A stretch of DNA of 64,000 bases from Nitrosospira multiformis (GTDB lineage: Bacteria > Pseudomonadota > Gammaproteobacteria > Burkholderiales > Nitrosomonadaceae): the NCBI RefSeq assembly GCF_900103165.1, contig NZ_FNKY01000001.1, positions 1,488,001 through 1,552,000 of the forward strand. The letters run 5' to 3'. Below the pieces are notes generated by a model. The model saw only the letters and a list, made by a program, of their open reading frames with translations. It made no database searches and was not told where the DNA came from. The translations under genes and the position numbers were made by a program. Below are positions 20,091 through 29,101 of the stretch, piece by piece; position 1 is the stretch's first letter, and each line of letters starts with the position of its first letter.

Positions 20091-21038
20091 ATGAGTCACA
20101 CATTATATGAAGCTTCTGTCCTACGTGTGCAGCGCTGCGAGTTGGCTGTTCCGGGATCGAACCCGGGTATGTTTGAGAAAGCGATGAAAAGCGGCGTGGA
20201 TTTCATTTTTCTTGATCTTGAAGATGCGGTCGCTCCCGATGACAAAATAAAAGCACGTAAAAATGTAATCGAAGCGCTCAATGATCTTGATTGGAAAGGT
20301 CATGGCGTAACAATCTCAGTGCGTATAAATGGTCTGGATACGCAATTTATGGTTCGCGACGTAGTTGATCTGGTCGAACAAGCGGGCCACAGAATTGATA
20401 CCATTTTGATTCCAAAAGTAGGGGTTTATGCTGATGTCTATATGGTGGAGGCCATGCTGAATCAGCTGGAAATGCAACAGGGGCTAAAGAATAGAATTGG
20501 TACTGAAGCGCTGATTGAAACTGCCTTGGGCATGGCTAATGTAGAGGATATTGCCCGTAATGGCGTATCGGGCCGTCTCGAAGCGCTGCATTTCGGTGTG
20601 GCCGACTACGCTGCCAGTAATCGTGCCAGAACGACGAATATTGGCGGACTCAATCCGGATTATCCAGGCGATCAATGGCATGCCGCCATCAGTCGTATGA
20701 CAGTTGCCTGCCGTGCCTATGGCCTGCGTCCTATAGACGGCCCCTTTGGCGATATTAAGGATCCCGATGGTTATAAACTGGCGGCTAAAAGAGCCGCTGC
20801 GTTGGGTTGTGAAGGCAAATGGGCTATCCATCCGTCACAAATTGTGCTCGCAAATGATGTATTCACACCGCCTGCCGGGGAAATTGAGAAAGCGCACCGT
20901 ATTCTGGCCGCGTTAGCGGAAGCGGCGGCTCAAGGCAAGGGAGCGGCTGCGCTGGATGGTCGATTGATTGATGCTGCCTCGGCAAGAATGGCCAACAACG
21001 TCGTTAAAATGGCAGAAGCAATCGCTGCAAAAACCTGA
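20091..21038 (+). CDS. mcl: Malyl-CoA lyase (HpcH/HpaI, CitE-like)
   Basis: 315 residues. It reversibly splits malyl-CoA into glyoxylate and acetyl-CoA. The TIM-barrel signature includes RCELAVPGSNPGMFEKA (CoA-binding N-terminus), FIFLDLEDAVAPDDK (metal-binding Glu/Asp), RINGLDT, GTEALIETALGMAN and GKWAIHPSQI. Immediate neighbours encode malate-CoA ligase, which makes malyl-CoA lyase far likelier than a citrate lyase beta subunit. AGGAGG precedes the ATG. Together the three enzymes interconvert malate and glyoxylate plus acetyl-CoA, a serine-cycle or glyoxylate-salvage module. Confidence 0.85.
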   Translation: MSHTLYEASVLRVQRCELAVPGSNPGMFEKAMKSGVDFIFLDLEDAVAPDDKIKARKNVIEALNDLDWKGHGVTISVRINGLDTQFMVRDVVDLVEQAGHRIDTILIPKVGVYADVYMVEAMLNQLEMQQGLKNRIGTEALIETALGMANVEDIARNGVSGRLEALHFGVADYAASNRARTTNIGGLNPDYPGDQWHAAISRMTVACRAYGLRPIDGPFGDIKDPDGYKLAAKRAAALGCEGKWAIHPSQIVLANDVFTPPAGEIEKAHRILAALAEAAAQGKGAAALDGRLIDAASARMANNVVKMAEAIAAKT

Positions 21039-21305
21039 TAATGATATTTTAGCGACCCCCGGAACCACCCGTCTGTCGCGGCCCTTTCCTTCGGTGGTGG
21101 CTTCTACCGGCGCGGATGAGTGATGCATTGCCGCGCATGGCGAAGGAGTGTTACTCACGATGGAAATACGCATAATCCCGGACGCAGCGTCGGTTATTTC
21201 CGGTTTGTCACTCGTTTCCGCGGTAACGGGCTGATTTGTTTATGGGTCCGATTAAGATTCAAGTGAATTAGAATTATTTTTTTCTTAAACAGTTAAGGTG
21301 ATGTA

Positions 21306-22496
21306 GTGGACATTCACGAGTATCAGGCGAAAGAGATTTTGGCAAAATATGGCGTTAAGATCGCAGAAGGTGGTTTAGCTTATAGTCCCGAAGAAAGTGT
21401 CCAGCGTGCCAGAGAGATCGAGGGAAATGTCTGGGTGGTAAAGGCGCAGATTCATTCCGGAGCGCGTGGTAAAGCGGGCGGCATCAAGATCTGCAGCACG
21501 CATGATGAAGTTGAAGAGGCTGCGGAAGAGCTGTTGGGAAAAAATTTGATTACCCATCAAACCGGGCCTGCGGGCAAGATTTGTTCAAGAGTGTATATCG
21601 AAGCGGGAACGGATATCGCTAAAGAACTGTATCTCTGTTTTTTGATTGACCGAAGCTCGGAACGCATCGTCATGGTTGGTTCCGCCCAAGGCGGAATGGA
21701 AATTGAGGAATTAGCTGAAACAAATCCCGGAGCAGTCAAAAAAATTTACATTGAACCTGCTGTCGGTCTCCAGGACTTTCAGGCGCGCGAAATGGCATTC
21801 TCATTGGGGCTGGAGGCTACGCAACTCATTCATGCCGTCAGAACTATAAGAGGCTGCTATCGTGCGTTGCGCGACCTTGATGCAAGTATGCTGGAAATCA
21901 ATCCGTTGGTTATCACCGGTAGCGGCGAATTAATCATACTGGATGCCAAGATGAGTTTTGATGACAACGCTCTGTTTCGCCGTCATGAGATTGCCGAGTT
22001 GCGGGATAAAACCCAGGGAGATTCCCGAGAGGTGGCGGCTGCGGACCATGGCCTTAGCTATGTGGGTCTGGATGGGGATATCGGCTGCATGATTAACGGC
22101 GCGGGTCTGGCCATGGCCACCATGGATATGATCAAGCTTGCCGGGGGTGAACCCGCGAACTTCCTTGATGTTGGCGGTGGTGCGTCCGCGGAGCGTACGG
22201 AAAAAGCATTTCGTCTGGTACTGGCTGACAAAGGTGTCAAGGCAATGCTGGTCAATATATTTGCCGGAATTAATCGTTGTGACTGGATCGCCGAAGGGGT
22301 CGTGCATGCGGTCAGGAATATCGATATGAGCGTCCCGCTGGTTGTGCGGTTATCAGGCACAAATGTTGAAGAGGGCCAGCGGATTATTGCTGAGAGCGGC
22401 TTGCCCATCATTACGGCAGGCACACTGGCGGAAGCGGCTGATAAAGTCGTCCGGGCTCGCAATGAAGTCGTTGCGGAAGAGAGTAAAGGAAAATAG
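21306..22496 (+). CDS. mtkA: Malate-CoA ligase (malate thiokinase) beta subunit
   Basis: 396 residues from GTG 21306. It is a homologue of succinyl-CoA synthetase beta: an N-terminal ATP-grasp domain ([36 protein letters not shown]), then LEINPLVIT and the C-terminal CoA-ligase domain with [10 protein letters not shown] and [11 protein letters not shown]. Adjacency to malyl-CoA lyase, rather than to TCA-cycle genes, argues for malate thiokinase. A succinyl-CoA synthetase role is the alternative. The stop codon abuts the mtkB start with no gap. Confidence 0.8.
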   Translation: MDIHEYQAKEILAKYGVKIAEGGLAYSPEESVQRAREIEGNVWVVKAQIHSGARGKAGGIKICSTHDEVEEAAEELLGKNLITHQTGPAGKICSRVYIEAGTDIAKELYLCFLIDRSSERIVMVGSAQGGMEIEELAETNPGAVKKIYIEPAVGLQDFQAREMAFSLGLEATQLIHAVRTIRGCYRALRDLDASMLEINPLVITGSGELIILDAKMSFDDNALFRRHEIAELRDKTQGDSREVAAADHGLSYVGLDGDIGCMINGAGLAMATMDMIKLAGGEPANFLDVGGGASAERTEKAFRLVLADKGVKAMLVNIFAGINRCDWIAEGVVHAVRNIDMSVPLVVRLSGTNVEEGQRIIAESGLPIITAGTLAEAADKVVRARNEVVAEESKGK

Positions 22497-23384
22497 ATGG
22501 CAATCCTGGTTAATGAAAGTACACGTATCATCGTTCAAGGTTTCACCGGTAAAATCGGTACCTTCCACGCGCGGGATATGATTCGTTATGGGTCTAATGT
22601 CGTGGGGGGAGTTACCCCGGGCAAGGGTGGTCAGCGGCACCTCGATCTGCCTGTATTTAATACGGTGAAAGAGGCTGTACAACAGGTTGGGGCCGAAGCC
22701 AGCATCGTGTTTGTTCCGCCGGCATTCGCGGCGGATTCAATTATGGAAGCTGCTGACGCTGGCATTAAATACTGTGTGGCGATTACCGATGGTATTCCCA
22801 CTCAGGATATGATGACCGTCAAGAACTTCTTGCGTCGTTTTCCTGTCCAGGAAAGAATGGTTCTGACAGGTCCGAACTGTGCCGGAACAATTAGTCCGGG
22901 ACGCGCGATGCTGGGAATCATGCCTGGGCATATCTATATTCAGGGGAATGTTGGCATTGTCGGCCGTTCCGGCACACTGGGCTATGAAGCGGCTGATCAG
23001 ATGAAAATACTGGGAATCGGCATATCGACGTCGGTGGGTATTGGCGGCGATCCAATTATTGGTAGCTCACATCGTGATATTCTTGAAAAATTTGAAGAGG
23101 ATGCTGAAACCAAAGTAGTAATCATGATCGGTGAAATTGGCGGACCGCAAGAGGTTGAGGCCGGTATTTTCGCTAAGGAAAATATGGGCAAGCCGTTAAT
23201 TGCCTACATTGCAGGTTTAACCGCCCCAGAAGGCCGTCGCATGGGGCATGCCGGCGCGATCATTTCGTCGGCCGGAGAAAGCGCCGCGGAGAAAGTAGCC
23301 GTATTGAAGGAACTGGGCATCACTATTTGCCCGACTCCTGCCGCGATGGGTGACACTGTAGCAGCGGTATTGGCCAGGATGTAA
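22497..23384 (+). CDS. mtkB: Malate-CoA ligase (malate thiokinase) alpha subunit
   Basis: 295 residues, homologous to succinyl-CoA synthetase alpha. A Rossmann CoA-binding domain (IIVQGFTGKIGTFHARDM, GGVTPGKGGQ) is followed by the ligase domain with GPNCAGTISPG and the phospho-histidine loop GHAGAIISSAGESAAEK (His about 250). It starts immediately after the mtkA stop, so the subunits are made in equal amounts. Substrate assignment (malate rather than succinate) rests on the neighbouring mcl. Confidence 0.8.
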   Translation: MAILVNESTRIIVQGFTGKIGTFHARDMIRYGSNVVGGVTPGKGGQRHLDLPVFNTVKEAVQQVGAEASIVFVPPAFAADSIMEAADAGIKYCVAITDGIPTQDMMTVKNFLRRFPVQERMVLTGPNCAGTISPGRAMLGIMPGHIYIQGNVGIVGRSGTLGYEAADQMKILGIGISTSVGIGGDPIIGSSHRDILEKFEEDAETKVVIMIGEIGGPQEVEAGIFAKENMGKPLIAYIAGLTAPEGRRMGHAGAIISSAGESAAEKVAVLKELGITICPTPAAMGDTVAAVLARM

Positions 23385-23438
23385 GTCTTATGCGTAGCTG
23401 GTTTTTATCGGATGTGCTTGAGAGTGGAGGCTTAATAC

Positions 23439-23831
23439 ATGGCAATCTGGATGACGGCGCTAAAGATTATTCCATGGGCGGATGTGCTGGAGTCGGCACC
23501 GCATATCGTCAAAGCGGCAAAACGCCTCTTTTCGGCGACAAAGGCTGACGCAACCACCTTCGCGGAATCCTCAACAGAGTCTTCAGCTGCAACGGCCGGC
23601 AGCAGTCTTGCCAACCTGAATAAACGAGTCCGTCTGTTAGAGGCAAGGCTCGTTGAATTGAGCGATGAACAAAAATCGTCTACTGAATTAATCAAGTCGC
23701 TTGCCGAACAAAACGCGCTTGTTGTCGAAGCCATCGAAGTATTTCGAGTCCGGATAAAGATTCTGCTTACTCTCTGTATCGTGCTGATCGGCGTGCTGGC
23801 TAGCCTGGTATTCTGGCTAGTGATGAAGTAG
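23439..23831 (+). CDS. Small tail-anchored coiled-coil protein, unknown function
   Basis: 130 residues, no family recognised. Residues 1-35 are mixed (MAIWMTALKIIPWADVLESA), a Ser/Thr/Ala-rich linker follows (about 36-56), then a heptad-like helix (about 58-100, LNKRVRLLEARLVELSDEQK) and one C-terminal membrane helix (about 108-128, ILLTLCIVLIGVLASLVFWLVM). GGAGG lies 10 nt before the ATG. It is 54 nt after mtkB and may share its transcript. Topology suggests a membrane-tethered coiled coil facing the cytoplasm. Confidence 0.65.
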   Translation: MAIWMTALKIIPWADVLESAPHIVKAAKRLFSATKADATTFAESSTESSAATAGSSLANLNKRVRLLEARLVELSDEQKSSTELIKSLAEQNALVVEAIEVFRVRIKILLTLCIVLIGVLASLVFWLVMK

Positions 23832-24169
23832 ATGAGAACCTGAAAACCTGATGAAGCATTCGAGTACGCATAAAACTATTTTAAGTGATAACGAGAAAAG
23901 GGTTTCTGCGTTTTCATTTCCGGTGGTTGATTGTATGGGGTAATTGAAGCGATGATCGTGGTACCAGAAAGAGTCGTAGTACTGGTGCTACCTGTTTACA
24001 CAAACCAGAGCTAAAGTACGGGCACAATAAAATTGTTTTAATATAAAAAATAGATGTCTTTGTCCCAGGCGGGGACAGAACAGAGAAGATCATGGGGATA
24101 TCCCGTGCATTACATTGCCGCAGCCAAACTTGCGGTGCTTTATGGACCACGGAAAAAAGGAGAAGAGAG
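23832..24169. other. haoA upstream region
   Basis: 338 bp with no supportable gene. It contains the conserved element at 23960-24029 and then an A/T-rich run (24030-24055). GGAG at 24159-24162 serves haoA. The haoA frame stays open upstream to 24092, but the protein family starts at 24170. Confidence 0.65.
23960..24029 (+). promoter_or_regulatory. Conserved upstream element, haoA copy
   Basis: A 70-bp segment starting GGTACCA aligns without gaps to 27120-27189 upstream of cycA; by hand count 55 of 70 bases are identical. The best-conserved blocks are GGTACCA, TACTGGTGCTACC, GTTTA, AACCAG and GTACNGGCANAAT. The last block carries the likely -10 (CAATA here, TAATT at cycA) with no good -35, suggesting an activator-dependent promoter. 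It ends 140 nt before haoA. Confidence 0.6.
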
Positions 24170-25879
24170 ATGGTTGTCAAGCTTGGGCTGAGGCTCATAA
24201 CGCTGACATGCGGGGCGCTGCTGGCGGCGTCTTCATGGGCGAACTTTCCCAGCGTCCCGAAGGAGATGTACAAAGCGCTGAACCTGGAACAAACGGCCAC
24301 GCCCAAGGAACTGCATGAAGCGGTGACCAAGCGCTACAAGGACCCGGCACAAGGGGCGGGACGTGGGACGTTGGCGCAGTACTGGGAACCGGTACCGTAC
24401 AGCATGTACATGGACCCGGCCTCATTCTACAAGCCACCGACCTCGATGAAGGAAGTGGCGGAGCGCCAGGAATGCGTCAAGTGTCACACGGACGAATCGC
24501 CGGTGTGGGTGAATGCGTGGAAGAAGAGCACGCATGCCAACCTGGACAAAGTGCGCAACCTCAAGCCGGACAGCCCGATCTACTACAAGAAAGCCAAGCT
24601 GGAAGACGTGGAGAAGAACCTGCGCTCCATGGGACGGCTGGGCGCGACCGAGAAGCTGAAGGAAGTGGGCTGTATTGACTGTCACGTCGACATCAACACC
24701 AAGAAAAAAGCCGACCACATGACTGAGCTGCGCATGCCCACGGCTGACGTCTGCGGCACCTGCCACCTGCAGGAATTTGCCGAACGCGAATCCGAGCGCG
24801 ACACCATGATCTGGCCGAACAAGCAATGGCCGTCGGGACGGCCCTCGCACGCGCTGGACTGGAAAGCCAACGTAGAAGTTGCGGTATTTGCCGCCATGCC
24901 GCAGCGCGAGATCGCTGAAGGCTGCAGCATGTGCCACACCAACCAGAACAAATGCGACTCCTGCCACACCCGTCACGAATTCTCCGCGGCCGAATCGCGC
25001 AAGCCCGAAGCGTGCGCCACCTGCCACAGCGGGGTTGACCACAACAACTGGGAAGCTTACTCCATGAGTAAGCACGGCAAGATCGTCACCATGATGGGCG
25101 ACAAATGGAACTGGGAAGTCTCACTCAAGGACGCCTACTCCAAGGGCGGCCAGACCGCCCCGACCTGCGCGGGCTGCCACTTCGAATATGAAGGCAAATA
25201 CAGCCACAACGTCACCCGCAAGATACGCTGGGCCAACTACCCTGCCGTACCTGGCATCGCCGAGAACATCAACAGCGAATGGTCGGAAGCGCGCCTGGAC
25301 TCCTGGGTCAAGACCTGCACCTCCTGCCACTCCGAGCGTTTTGCCCGCTCCTACCTGGAATTCATGGACAAAGGCACCCTGCACGGCCTGGCCAAATTCA
25401 AGGAAGCGCACAACGTCGCCGAGCAACTCTACAAGGATGGCCTGCTCACCGGGCAGAAGACCAACCGTCCGGCGCCGATGGCACCGGATAAGGAAATGTT
25501 CGCCGGCTTCACCCAGCTCTACTGGTCCAAGGACAACAACCCCGCGGCGATCGAACTGAAAGCGCTGGAAATGGGAGAAAACGACCTGCCCAAACTGCAC
25601 GTCGGCCTGGCCCACGTCAACCCGGGCGGCTGGACCTACACCGAAGGCTGGGGACCGATGAACCGCGCCTACGTCGAAATCATGGACGAAAACACCAAGA
25701 TACGCGAAATGGCGGCACTGCAGGCACGGGTAGCCAAAATGGAATCGAAACGCACCAGCCTGCTGGATCTTGACAGCAAGGACGACAAGCTCTCGCTGGG
25801 CGGTCTGGGCGGCGGCATGCTGCTGGCCGGCACCCTCGCGCTGGCTGGCTGGCGCCGGCGCGAGAAAAGCGGGCATTGA
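24170..25879 (+). CDS. haoA: Hydroxylamine oxidoreductase (octaheme cytochrome c)
   Basis: 569 residues. This periplasmic trimeric enzyme oxidises hydroxylamine and passes electrons to c554. A signal peptide ([20 protein letters not shown]) is followed by eight CXXCH heme sites at about 102, 168, 195, 252, 262, 282, 333 and 383. The fourth is the expected P460 site, and Tyr490 in [16 protein letters not shown] is the probable cross-linking tyrosine from the adjacent subunit. The C-terminus adds a glycine-rich hydrophobic helix ending WRRREKSGH, a possible membrane anchor. ATG 24170 follows GGAG. Third codon positions are strongly G/C-biased relative to flanking genes. The genus usually carries more than one nearly identical copy of this cluster. 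Confidence 0.98.
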   Translation: MVVKLGLRLITLTCGALLAASSWANFPSVPKEMYKALNLEQTATPKELHEAVTKRYKDPAQGAGRGTLAQYWEPVPYSMYMDPASFYKPPTSMKEVAERQECVKCHTDESPVWVNAWKKSTHANLDKVRNLKPDSPIYYKKAKLEDVEKNLRSMGRLGATEKLKEVGCIDCHVDINTKKKADHMTELRMPTADVCGTCHLQEFAERESERDTMIWPNKQWPSGRPSHALDWKANVEVAVFAAMPQREIAEGCSMCHTNQNKCDSCHTRHEFSAAESRKPEACATCHSGVDHNNWEAYSMSKHGKIVTMMGDKWNWEVSLKDAYSKGGQTAPTCAGCHFEYEGKYSHNVTRKIRWANYPAVPGIAENINSEWSEARLDSWVKTCTSCHSERFARSYLEFMDKGTLHGLAKFKEAHNVAEQLYKDGLLTGQKTNRPAPMAPDKEMFAGFTQLYWSKDNNPAAIELKALEMGENDLPKLHVGLAHVNPGGWTYTEGWGPMNRAYVEIMDENTKIREMAALQARVAKMESKRTSLLDLDSKDDKLSLGGLGGGMLLAGTLALAGWRRREKSGH

Positions 25880-27072
25880 CCGCCTCCTCCGCCACAACCC
25901 CCTCCCCCGCAGCACGGGGAGGGCTGGGAACTAAACTCCTCCCGTCACTGGGCATCCTCCTGGTGACGGGAGGTTTACTTTTACTCATCTGGTTTGCCTG
26001 GCTCTGGTTCAACCCGGCGCCCGCACCCTACCGCTACACCCTGGTCAAGGAAGGAGCTAGCACCCAATTTGGCCCGCTGGGCCTCGATGCCTGGCCGGAC
26101 CTCACCGTCGCCCAATATGAAATCCACGCCGACGGCGTGAACGATCCCATCGCCCTGGCCACCACCGCCCGGCGCGGTGCGACCCCGCCCATCCTCATCA
26201 GCTGGGAGAACCGCAGCAGCGAACTGCTCATCTCCCTCGACAGCAAACTCAATGAACTGACCGCGCTGGCTGCCGCCATCGACAAGTATGCGGCCAAGGA
26301 CGCGCGCATCCTGGCGTGGTGGGACACCTCGCGCCAGATCAAACTGCTGGCCGGGCGCGACACCCTGTTTACCCGGCACCTGGGCGAACCCCTCATCCTC
26401 CCCTTGCCCTGGCAGGCCTACAGCGACGCCGTCCGTCACTACGAAGACCAATTCTGGGGCGCCCCGGCCTCGGCTGACGAACAGCGTAACTTCCAGCACT
26501 TCGTCGACGCCCTCATCGCCGAGCCCGTCAAGGGCGCCGCCCTCCTGCGCCAACTGGCCGGCCTGCAGGACAGCGCGGGCAAGACCCCGGACCAGGCCCC
26601 CTCGGAAGCCTACATCGTCATCCACGTCACCGACCTCTATAAACTGGGACTGATGCGCCCCGAGCAATTCGACATCACCTACAAGCACTTCCCCATGGAA
26701 GGCAACATGCACGGCATGATCGGCTACCTCAAGAAATGGATGCAGGAAAACAACTTCGCCACCTACACCCTGCAATCCCTCTCCGACAGCATGGTGCGCG
26801 GCTACTTCCTGCGCGACGAAAAAAGCAGCCACAGCCTCCTGGCGCAGATGCTGCCCTTCACCAACTCCATGCCGCTGGACCTGACCGTCCTGCAACTCAT
26901 CTACCAGCAGGGCGGCTACTGGGTCTACAAAATCCCCTCCGCCGCGGACGCCGCGGCGGCACCCTCCACTCCCGCCCCCGCTGACGCCGCCGGCGCCCAC
27001 ACCGCTCCCCACTCTGACACCGCCCCCGCCCCGGCCGCTCCCGCCCCGGCCGCTCCCGCCCCCGCCTCCTGA
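25876..27072 (+). CDS. haoB: HaoB, membrane-anchored protein of the hao cluster
   Basis: 398 residues from TTG 25876, overlapping the haoA stop by 4 nt (TTGA). One N-terminal membrane helix (about 22-45, [25 protein letters not shown]) precedes a soluble domain, probably periplasmic. The last 50 or so residues are low-complexity Ala/Pro ([14 protein letters not shown]) encoded by a short tandem repeat near 27035-27065. It has no heme motif. HaoB is found only next to haoA in ammonia oxidisers; its role is not established. A 7-bp hairpin spans its stop codon. Confidence 0.92.
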   Translation: MTASSATTPSPAARGGLGTKLLPSLGILLVTGGLLLLIWFAWLWFNPAPAPYRYTLVKEGASTQFGPLGLDAWPDLTVAQYEIHADGVNDPIALATTARRGATPPILISWENRSSELLISLDSKLNELTALAAAIDKYAAKDARILAWWDTSRQIKLLAGRDTLFTRHLGEPLILPLPWQAYSDAVRHYEDQFWGAPASADEQRNFQHFVDALIAEPVKGAALLRQLAGLQDSAGKTPDQAPSEAYIVIHVTDLYKLGLMRPEQFDITYKHFPMEGNMHGMIGYLKKWMQENNFATYTLQSLSDSMVRGYFLRDEKSSHSLLAQMLPFTNSMPLDLTVLQLIYQQGGYWVYKIPSAADAAAAPSTPAPADAAGAHTAPHSDTAPAPAAPAPAAPAPAS

Positions 27073-27078
27073 GGCGGG
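27061..27078 (+). terminator. GC-rich hairpin across the haoB stop
   Basis: CCCGCCT / AGGCGGG forms a 7-bp stem with a 4-nt loop, spanning the haoB TGA. No U-tract follows, so it is more likely an attenuating or mRNA-stabilising hairpin than a full terminator. Confidence 0.35.
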
Positions 27079-27119
27079 CCAGGCTGGTTGACCGAGGGCG
27101 CACGCGCGGCGGTACCAGT

Positions 27120-27189
27120 GGTACCACAAAGAGTGATGGTACTGGTGCTACCCGTTTAGCGCAACCAGCGATACAGTACCGGCATAATT
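27120..27189 (+). promoter_or_regulatory. Conserved upstream element, cycA copy
   Basis: The second copy of the element at 23960-24029. GGTACCA, TACTGGTGCTACC, GTTTA, AACCAG and GTACCGGCATAAT are retained. An extra GGTACCA at 27111 precedes it. It lies 55 nt before the cycA ATG, consistent with cycAB having its own promoter besides read-through from haoAB. Confidence 0.6.
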
Positions 27190-27244
27190 GGGTTTTATAC
27201 ATATAACAACGATCAACGGATATATTTGCCCGAAGGAGAAGACC

Positions 27245-27952
27245 ATGCGCCATTCCCTGACACTTGCCCTCGCCGCTGCCGCCATGTTTGCGCTGCTATC
27301 CGGCAGCGCCTCCGCACAATCATTTGAAGGCCGCAAGAAGTGCAGTTCCTGTCACAAGAGCCAGGCCGAATCATGGAGCCAGACGGCGCACGCCAAGGCC
27401 ATGGACTCGCTCAAGCCCAACACCAAGGCTGAGGCCAAGAAAAAGGCCAAGCTCGACCCCAAGAAGGACTACACCAAGGACAAGGACTGCGTAGGCTGTC
27501 ACGTCGACGGCTGGGGCAAGGAAGGCGGCTACACGGTTGAGGACCCCAGCAAATTCACCAGCGGCGTCGGCTGCGAATCCTGCCACGGCCCGGGCGCCAA
27601 GTATCGCGGCATCCACCGCAAGGCGGGAGCGGCCTACGAGAAATCGAAGAAGACCGCGCCGCGTTCGACCCTGGCGGAAGCGGGACAGGACTTCGCCTTT
27701 GAAGAATCCTGCAACGCCTGCCACCTGAACTATGAAGGCTCGGGCTGGAAGGGTACCAAGAAGCCCTACACCCCGTTCACCCCGCAAGTGGACAAGAAAT
27801 ACACCTTCAACTTCGACAAATACGTCAAGGACGTCAAAGCCATGCACGAGCACTACAAACTGGACGGCACCTTCGAAGGCGATCCGAAGTTCAAGTTCCA
27901 TGACGACTTCCAGTCCACGGCCAAGGTCGGCGAGAAAGGCTCGGAGGACTGA
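27245..27952 (+). CDS. cycA: Tetraheme cytochrome c554
   Basis: 235 residues. This periplasmic carrier takes electrons from HAO and hands them to cM552. A signal peptide ends SGSASAQS. Four CXXCH sites follow: CSSCH, CVGCH, CESCH and CNACH. The body is Lys-rich, fitting a basic c554 that docks on acidic HAO. ATG 27245 is chosen because GAAGGAG lies 7 nt upstream and the signal peptide starts there; the frame is open earlier, to 27188. The stop overlaps the cycB ATG by one base (TGATG). Confidence 0.97.
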   Translation: MRHSLTLALAAAAMFALLSGSASAQSFEGRKKCSSCHKSQAESWSQTAHAKAMDSLKPNTKAEAKKKAKLDPKKDYTKDKDCVGCHVDGWGKEGGYTVEDPSKFTSGVGCESCHGPGAKYRGIHRKAGAAYEKSKKTAPRSTLAEAGQDFAFEESCNACHLNYEGSGWKGTKKPYTPFTPQVDKKYTFNFDKYVKDVKAMHEHYKLDGTFEGDPKFKFHDDFQSTAKVGEKGSED

Positions 27953-28557
27953 TGGGAATACGCGCGGGCGGCACCCTGCTCACGGGTGCCTTGCTGGGGG
28001 TAGTCATGGTAGCGGTGGTATTCGGCGGCGAGGCCGCCGTCTCCACCACCGAATTCTGCACCAGCTGTCACTCCATGTCCTATCCGGCGGAGGAGCTCAA
28101 GACCTCCTCGCACTATGGCGCCCTGGGCGCCAACCCGGGCTGCAAGGATTGCCACATCCCGCAGGGCTTCAAGAACTTCCACCTGGCGGTGGCGACGCAC
28201 GTGGTGGATGGGGCGCGCGAACTGTACCTGGAATTTGCCAACGACTACTCCACGCTGGAGAAATTCAACGAGCGCAGGCTGATCATGGCGCACGATGCGC
28301 GCATGAACCTGAAGAAGTGGGACAGCAACACCTGCCGCGAATGCCACAAGAACCCGCAGCCGCCGGGGGCTGATGCCAAGGCCGCGCACAAGAAGATGGA
28401 GACCGAAGGGGCCACCTGTATCGACTGCCATCAGAACCTGGTGCACAAGGAAGTCGCCGAGACCGACCTCAATGCCAGCCGCAAGGAAGGCAAAATGGTC
28501 CTCAAGCCTGAAAAGAAGGATAAGGACGACGAGGAGGAGGAAGAGGAGGAGGGGTGA
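27952..28557 (+). CDS. cycB: Tetraheme cytochrome cM552, NapC/NirT family
   Basis: 201 residues. A membrane quinone reductase that passes electrons from c554 to ubiquinone. An N-terminal helix (about 8-25, LLTGALLGVVMVAVVF) anchors the protein. Four hemes bind CTSCH (36-40), CKDCH (64-68), CRECH and CIDCH, in NapC/NirT spacing. The tail KDKDDEEEEEEEG is unusually acidic and encoded by a run of GAG/GAA codons. It is translationally coupled to cycA. Confidence 0.96.
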   Translation: MGIRAGGTLLTGALLGVVMVAVVFGGEAAVSTTEFCTSCHSMSYPAEELKTSSHYGALGANPGCKDCHIPQGFKNFHLAVATHVVDGARELYLEFANDYSTLEKFNERRLIMAHDARMNLKKWDSNTCRECHKNPQPPGADAKAAHKKMETEGATCIDCHQNLVHKEVAETDLNASRKEGKMVLKPEKKDKDDEEEEEEEG

Positions 28558-29101
28558 TTCGGCCTGACAGTATTCCGGCTTAATGGATAAGGTTTATCAG
28601 TCCAGATGCGGTTTCCCGGTAATGGTAGGCCGCATGTAATTCTGCGTTGCCACGTGTTGATGTCTATCTTTGCCCGGAATCCAACGCGGTGTATCCGTAC
28701 CAATGGTGCTGCGGATGCTACACGCAGTCAATATTCAGCTTACTTGAAGTTTTTCAATGAGTCGGCAAACTCGTCATACCGTATGACGCTGGTCGAGTGT
28801 TATTAAAAAATTAATCAGAGATTTTGTGAATAACCTGGATCATCGGAGAGACTTGGCTTGCCTGTGAGTGACTGACGGTTTTAACGGTAAATCAGATGGC
28901 TTCATAACAATTCACAATTTTGTCGAAAAGGGATCTTTGGTCACTTCTTTGATTTAATCTTCTTATTTATTAGCGCTCAGATGGGTTTCAGGTTAGTGCT
29001 TCTCTCAATGTCACGAGACGGTGAATGTCACGAGACTGTAACATATCCATCGTAATATCTAGCCTCCTCGAAAAACCCAACTTTTACTGAGGCATTTGTT
29101 T
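28558..29101. other. Non-coding region between cycB and pstC
   Basis: 544 bp without a supportable gene; notably no pstS. A weak inverted repeat ATGCGG / CCGCAT (28606-28635) may mark the end of the hao transcript. The Pho-box promoter lies at 29009-29058. Confidence 0.65.
29009..29058 (+). promoter_or_regulatory. Pho-box-like PhoB-dependent promoter of pstCAB
   Basis: Half-sites TGTCAC (29009), TGTCAC (29026) and TGTAAC (29037) are seen. The last two are 11 nt apart, as in a Pho box of direct repeats. Ten nt after the last half-site is TAATAT (29053-29058), a good -10, with the Pho box in place of a -35, as in known PhoB-activated promoters. pstC starts about 44 nt downstream. Confidence 0.65.

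Noticed and set aside
25121-25915. 264-codon minus-strand frame opposite haoA
   Set aside because: Antisense shadow of an octaheme gene with intact heme motifs on the plus strand.
25981-27129. 382-codon minus-strand frame opposite haoB
   Set aside because: Gly/Val-rich composition is the mirror of a GC-rich gene; the plus-strand HaoB has the family sequence and coupling to haoA.
28696-28740. Possible third copy of the hao/cycA element
   Set aside because: Only short pieces (GTACCA, GGTGCT, GCTACA) match; the order and spacing do not hold.
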